From Puniceicoccales bacterium (GTDB taxonomy: Bacteria; Verrucomicrobiota; Verrucomicrobiia; Opitutales; LL51): a DNA stretch of 13,774 bases. Shown here piece by piece: positions 13,607 to 13,774 of the stretch (position 1 is its first letter; each line of letters starts with the position of its first letter). Location: positions 1 through 13,774 of the forward strand of contig JAIRLD010000051.1 in assembly GCA_031259665.1 (NCBI GenBank). The letters are read 5' to 3'. The notes beneath the pieces were generated by a model. It ran no database searches, was not told the origin of the DNA, and saw only the letters and a program-made list of their open reading frames with translations. A program made the position numbers and the translations under genes.

Positions 13607-13627
13607 CCAGGAGGCACCGCCTCCTGG
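13607..13627. repeat. Perfect 9-bp palindrome with ACC centre
   Basis: CCAGGAGGC-ACC-GCCTCCTGG. The arm CCAGGAG recurs inside the next hairpin (13648-13654). Confidence 0.75.
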
Positions 13628-13636
13628 ACCTAGATT

Positions 13637-13677
13637 TGCGGTTTGATCCAGGAGCAATGCTCCTGGATCAAACCGCA
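13637..13677. repeat. 41-nt palindrome of the TGCGGTTTGATCC family, copy 2
   Basis: The perfect 19-base arms TGCGGTTTGATCCAGGAGC/GCTCCTGGATCAAACCGCA flank AAT. It has the same length and outer 13 bases as 6371-6411. The inner six base positions differ on both arms and stay complementary. Confidence 0.88.
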
Positions 13678-13692
13678 GGGGCCAGAGGCCCG

Positions 13693-13713
13693 CCCCGCGG
13701 CTTCGCCGCGGGG
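13693..13713. repeat. Perfect 9-bp palindrome with TTC centre
   Basis: CCCCGCGGC-TTC-GCCGCGGGG. The core is the inverse of the palindrome at 6301-6325. Confidence 0.75.
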
Positions 13714-13774
13714 GATGGGCAAAATATTAATGACCCTTGCGGCCCAGGAGTCACTGACTCCTTGCGGGGGGGCC

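Larger units (their letters stand above)
13571..13774. repeat. Cluster of GC-rich palindromes (cluster 2), cut by window end
   Basis: At least six consecutive inverted repeats fill the space after the heptosyltransferase gene: 13578-13598, 13607-13627, 13637-13677, 13679-13691, 13693-13713 and 13747-13761. Five have exactly three unpaired central bases (ACC, AAT, AGA, TTC, ACT); the first has five, or three with one mismatch. Outer pairs such as GCCC (13688-13691)/GGGC (13717-13720) nest some of them. Two members are related to members of cluster 1. Confidence 0.8.

Overview
The window looks like a chromosomal segment of a Verrucomicrobiota-type (PVC superphylum) Gram-negative bacterium. The best lineage marker is a 51-residue basic protein at 7818-7973. 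It matches, from memory, the small basic protein family known from Chlamydiae, Verrucomicrobia and Lentisphaerae. An LPS-type heptosyltransferase supports an outer membrane, and a prepilin remnant with a KKSFTLLE leader fits the same lineage. Two exported ankyrin-repeat proteins and a third ankyrin remnant suggest a host-associated life, but that is inference. Base composition is AT-leaning apart from two GC-rich palindrome clusters. Standard stop codons, including TGA, are used.

Region 1 (1-2886) is a scrap yard. It holds the 3' end of one 5S rRNA gene, a degenerate second 5S copy and a full third 5S copy about 1.3 kb further on, each followed by a hairpin terminator. Between and after them, on the minus strand, lie an intact ankyrin gene, the 3' stub of another ankyrin gene and a prepilin gene broken by an in-frame TGA. 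A 38-codon gene start on the plus strand and a tandem pair of short repeats complete the region.

Region 2 (2887-8064, all minus strand) is housekeeping: gap (glycolysis), mnmG (tRNA wobble uridine modification), then small basic protein, unknown 105-residue protein and tsaD (t6A tRNA modification). The last three form a tight, translationally coupled operon. Between tsaD and mnmG is a 370-bp block of stacked GC-rich palindromes.

Region 3 (8065-10140, minus) is a three-gene polar amino acid ABC importer operon (binding protein, permease, ATPase) with overlapping reading frames.

Region 4 (10281-13774) carries rpsP (S16) on plus, a second tandem pair of the short repeats and tRNA-Tyr(GUA) on minus. 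Then on plus come an exported ankyrin protein, a Bax-inhibitor-1/YccA-type membrane protein and a heptosyltransferase. The window ends in a second palindrome cluster. That cluster shares one 41-nt hairpin element with the first, with the inner stem changed on both arms.

Most notable are the palindrome clusters (13 hairpins with exactly three unpaired central bases and different loop sequences), the paired short-repeat family with about 190-bp spacing, and the dispersal of 5S genes among broken genes. I did not find a clear new multi-gene system such as a defence or secretion locus.
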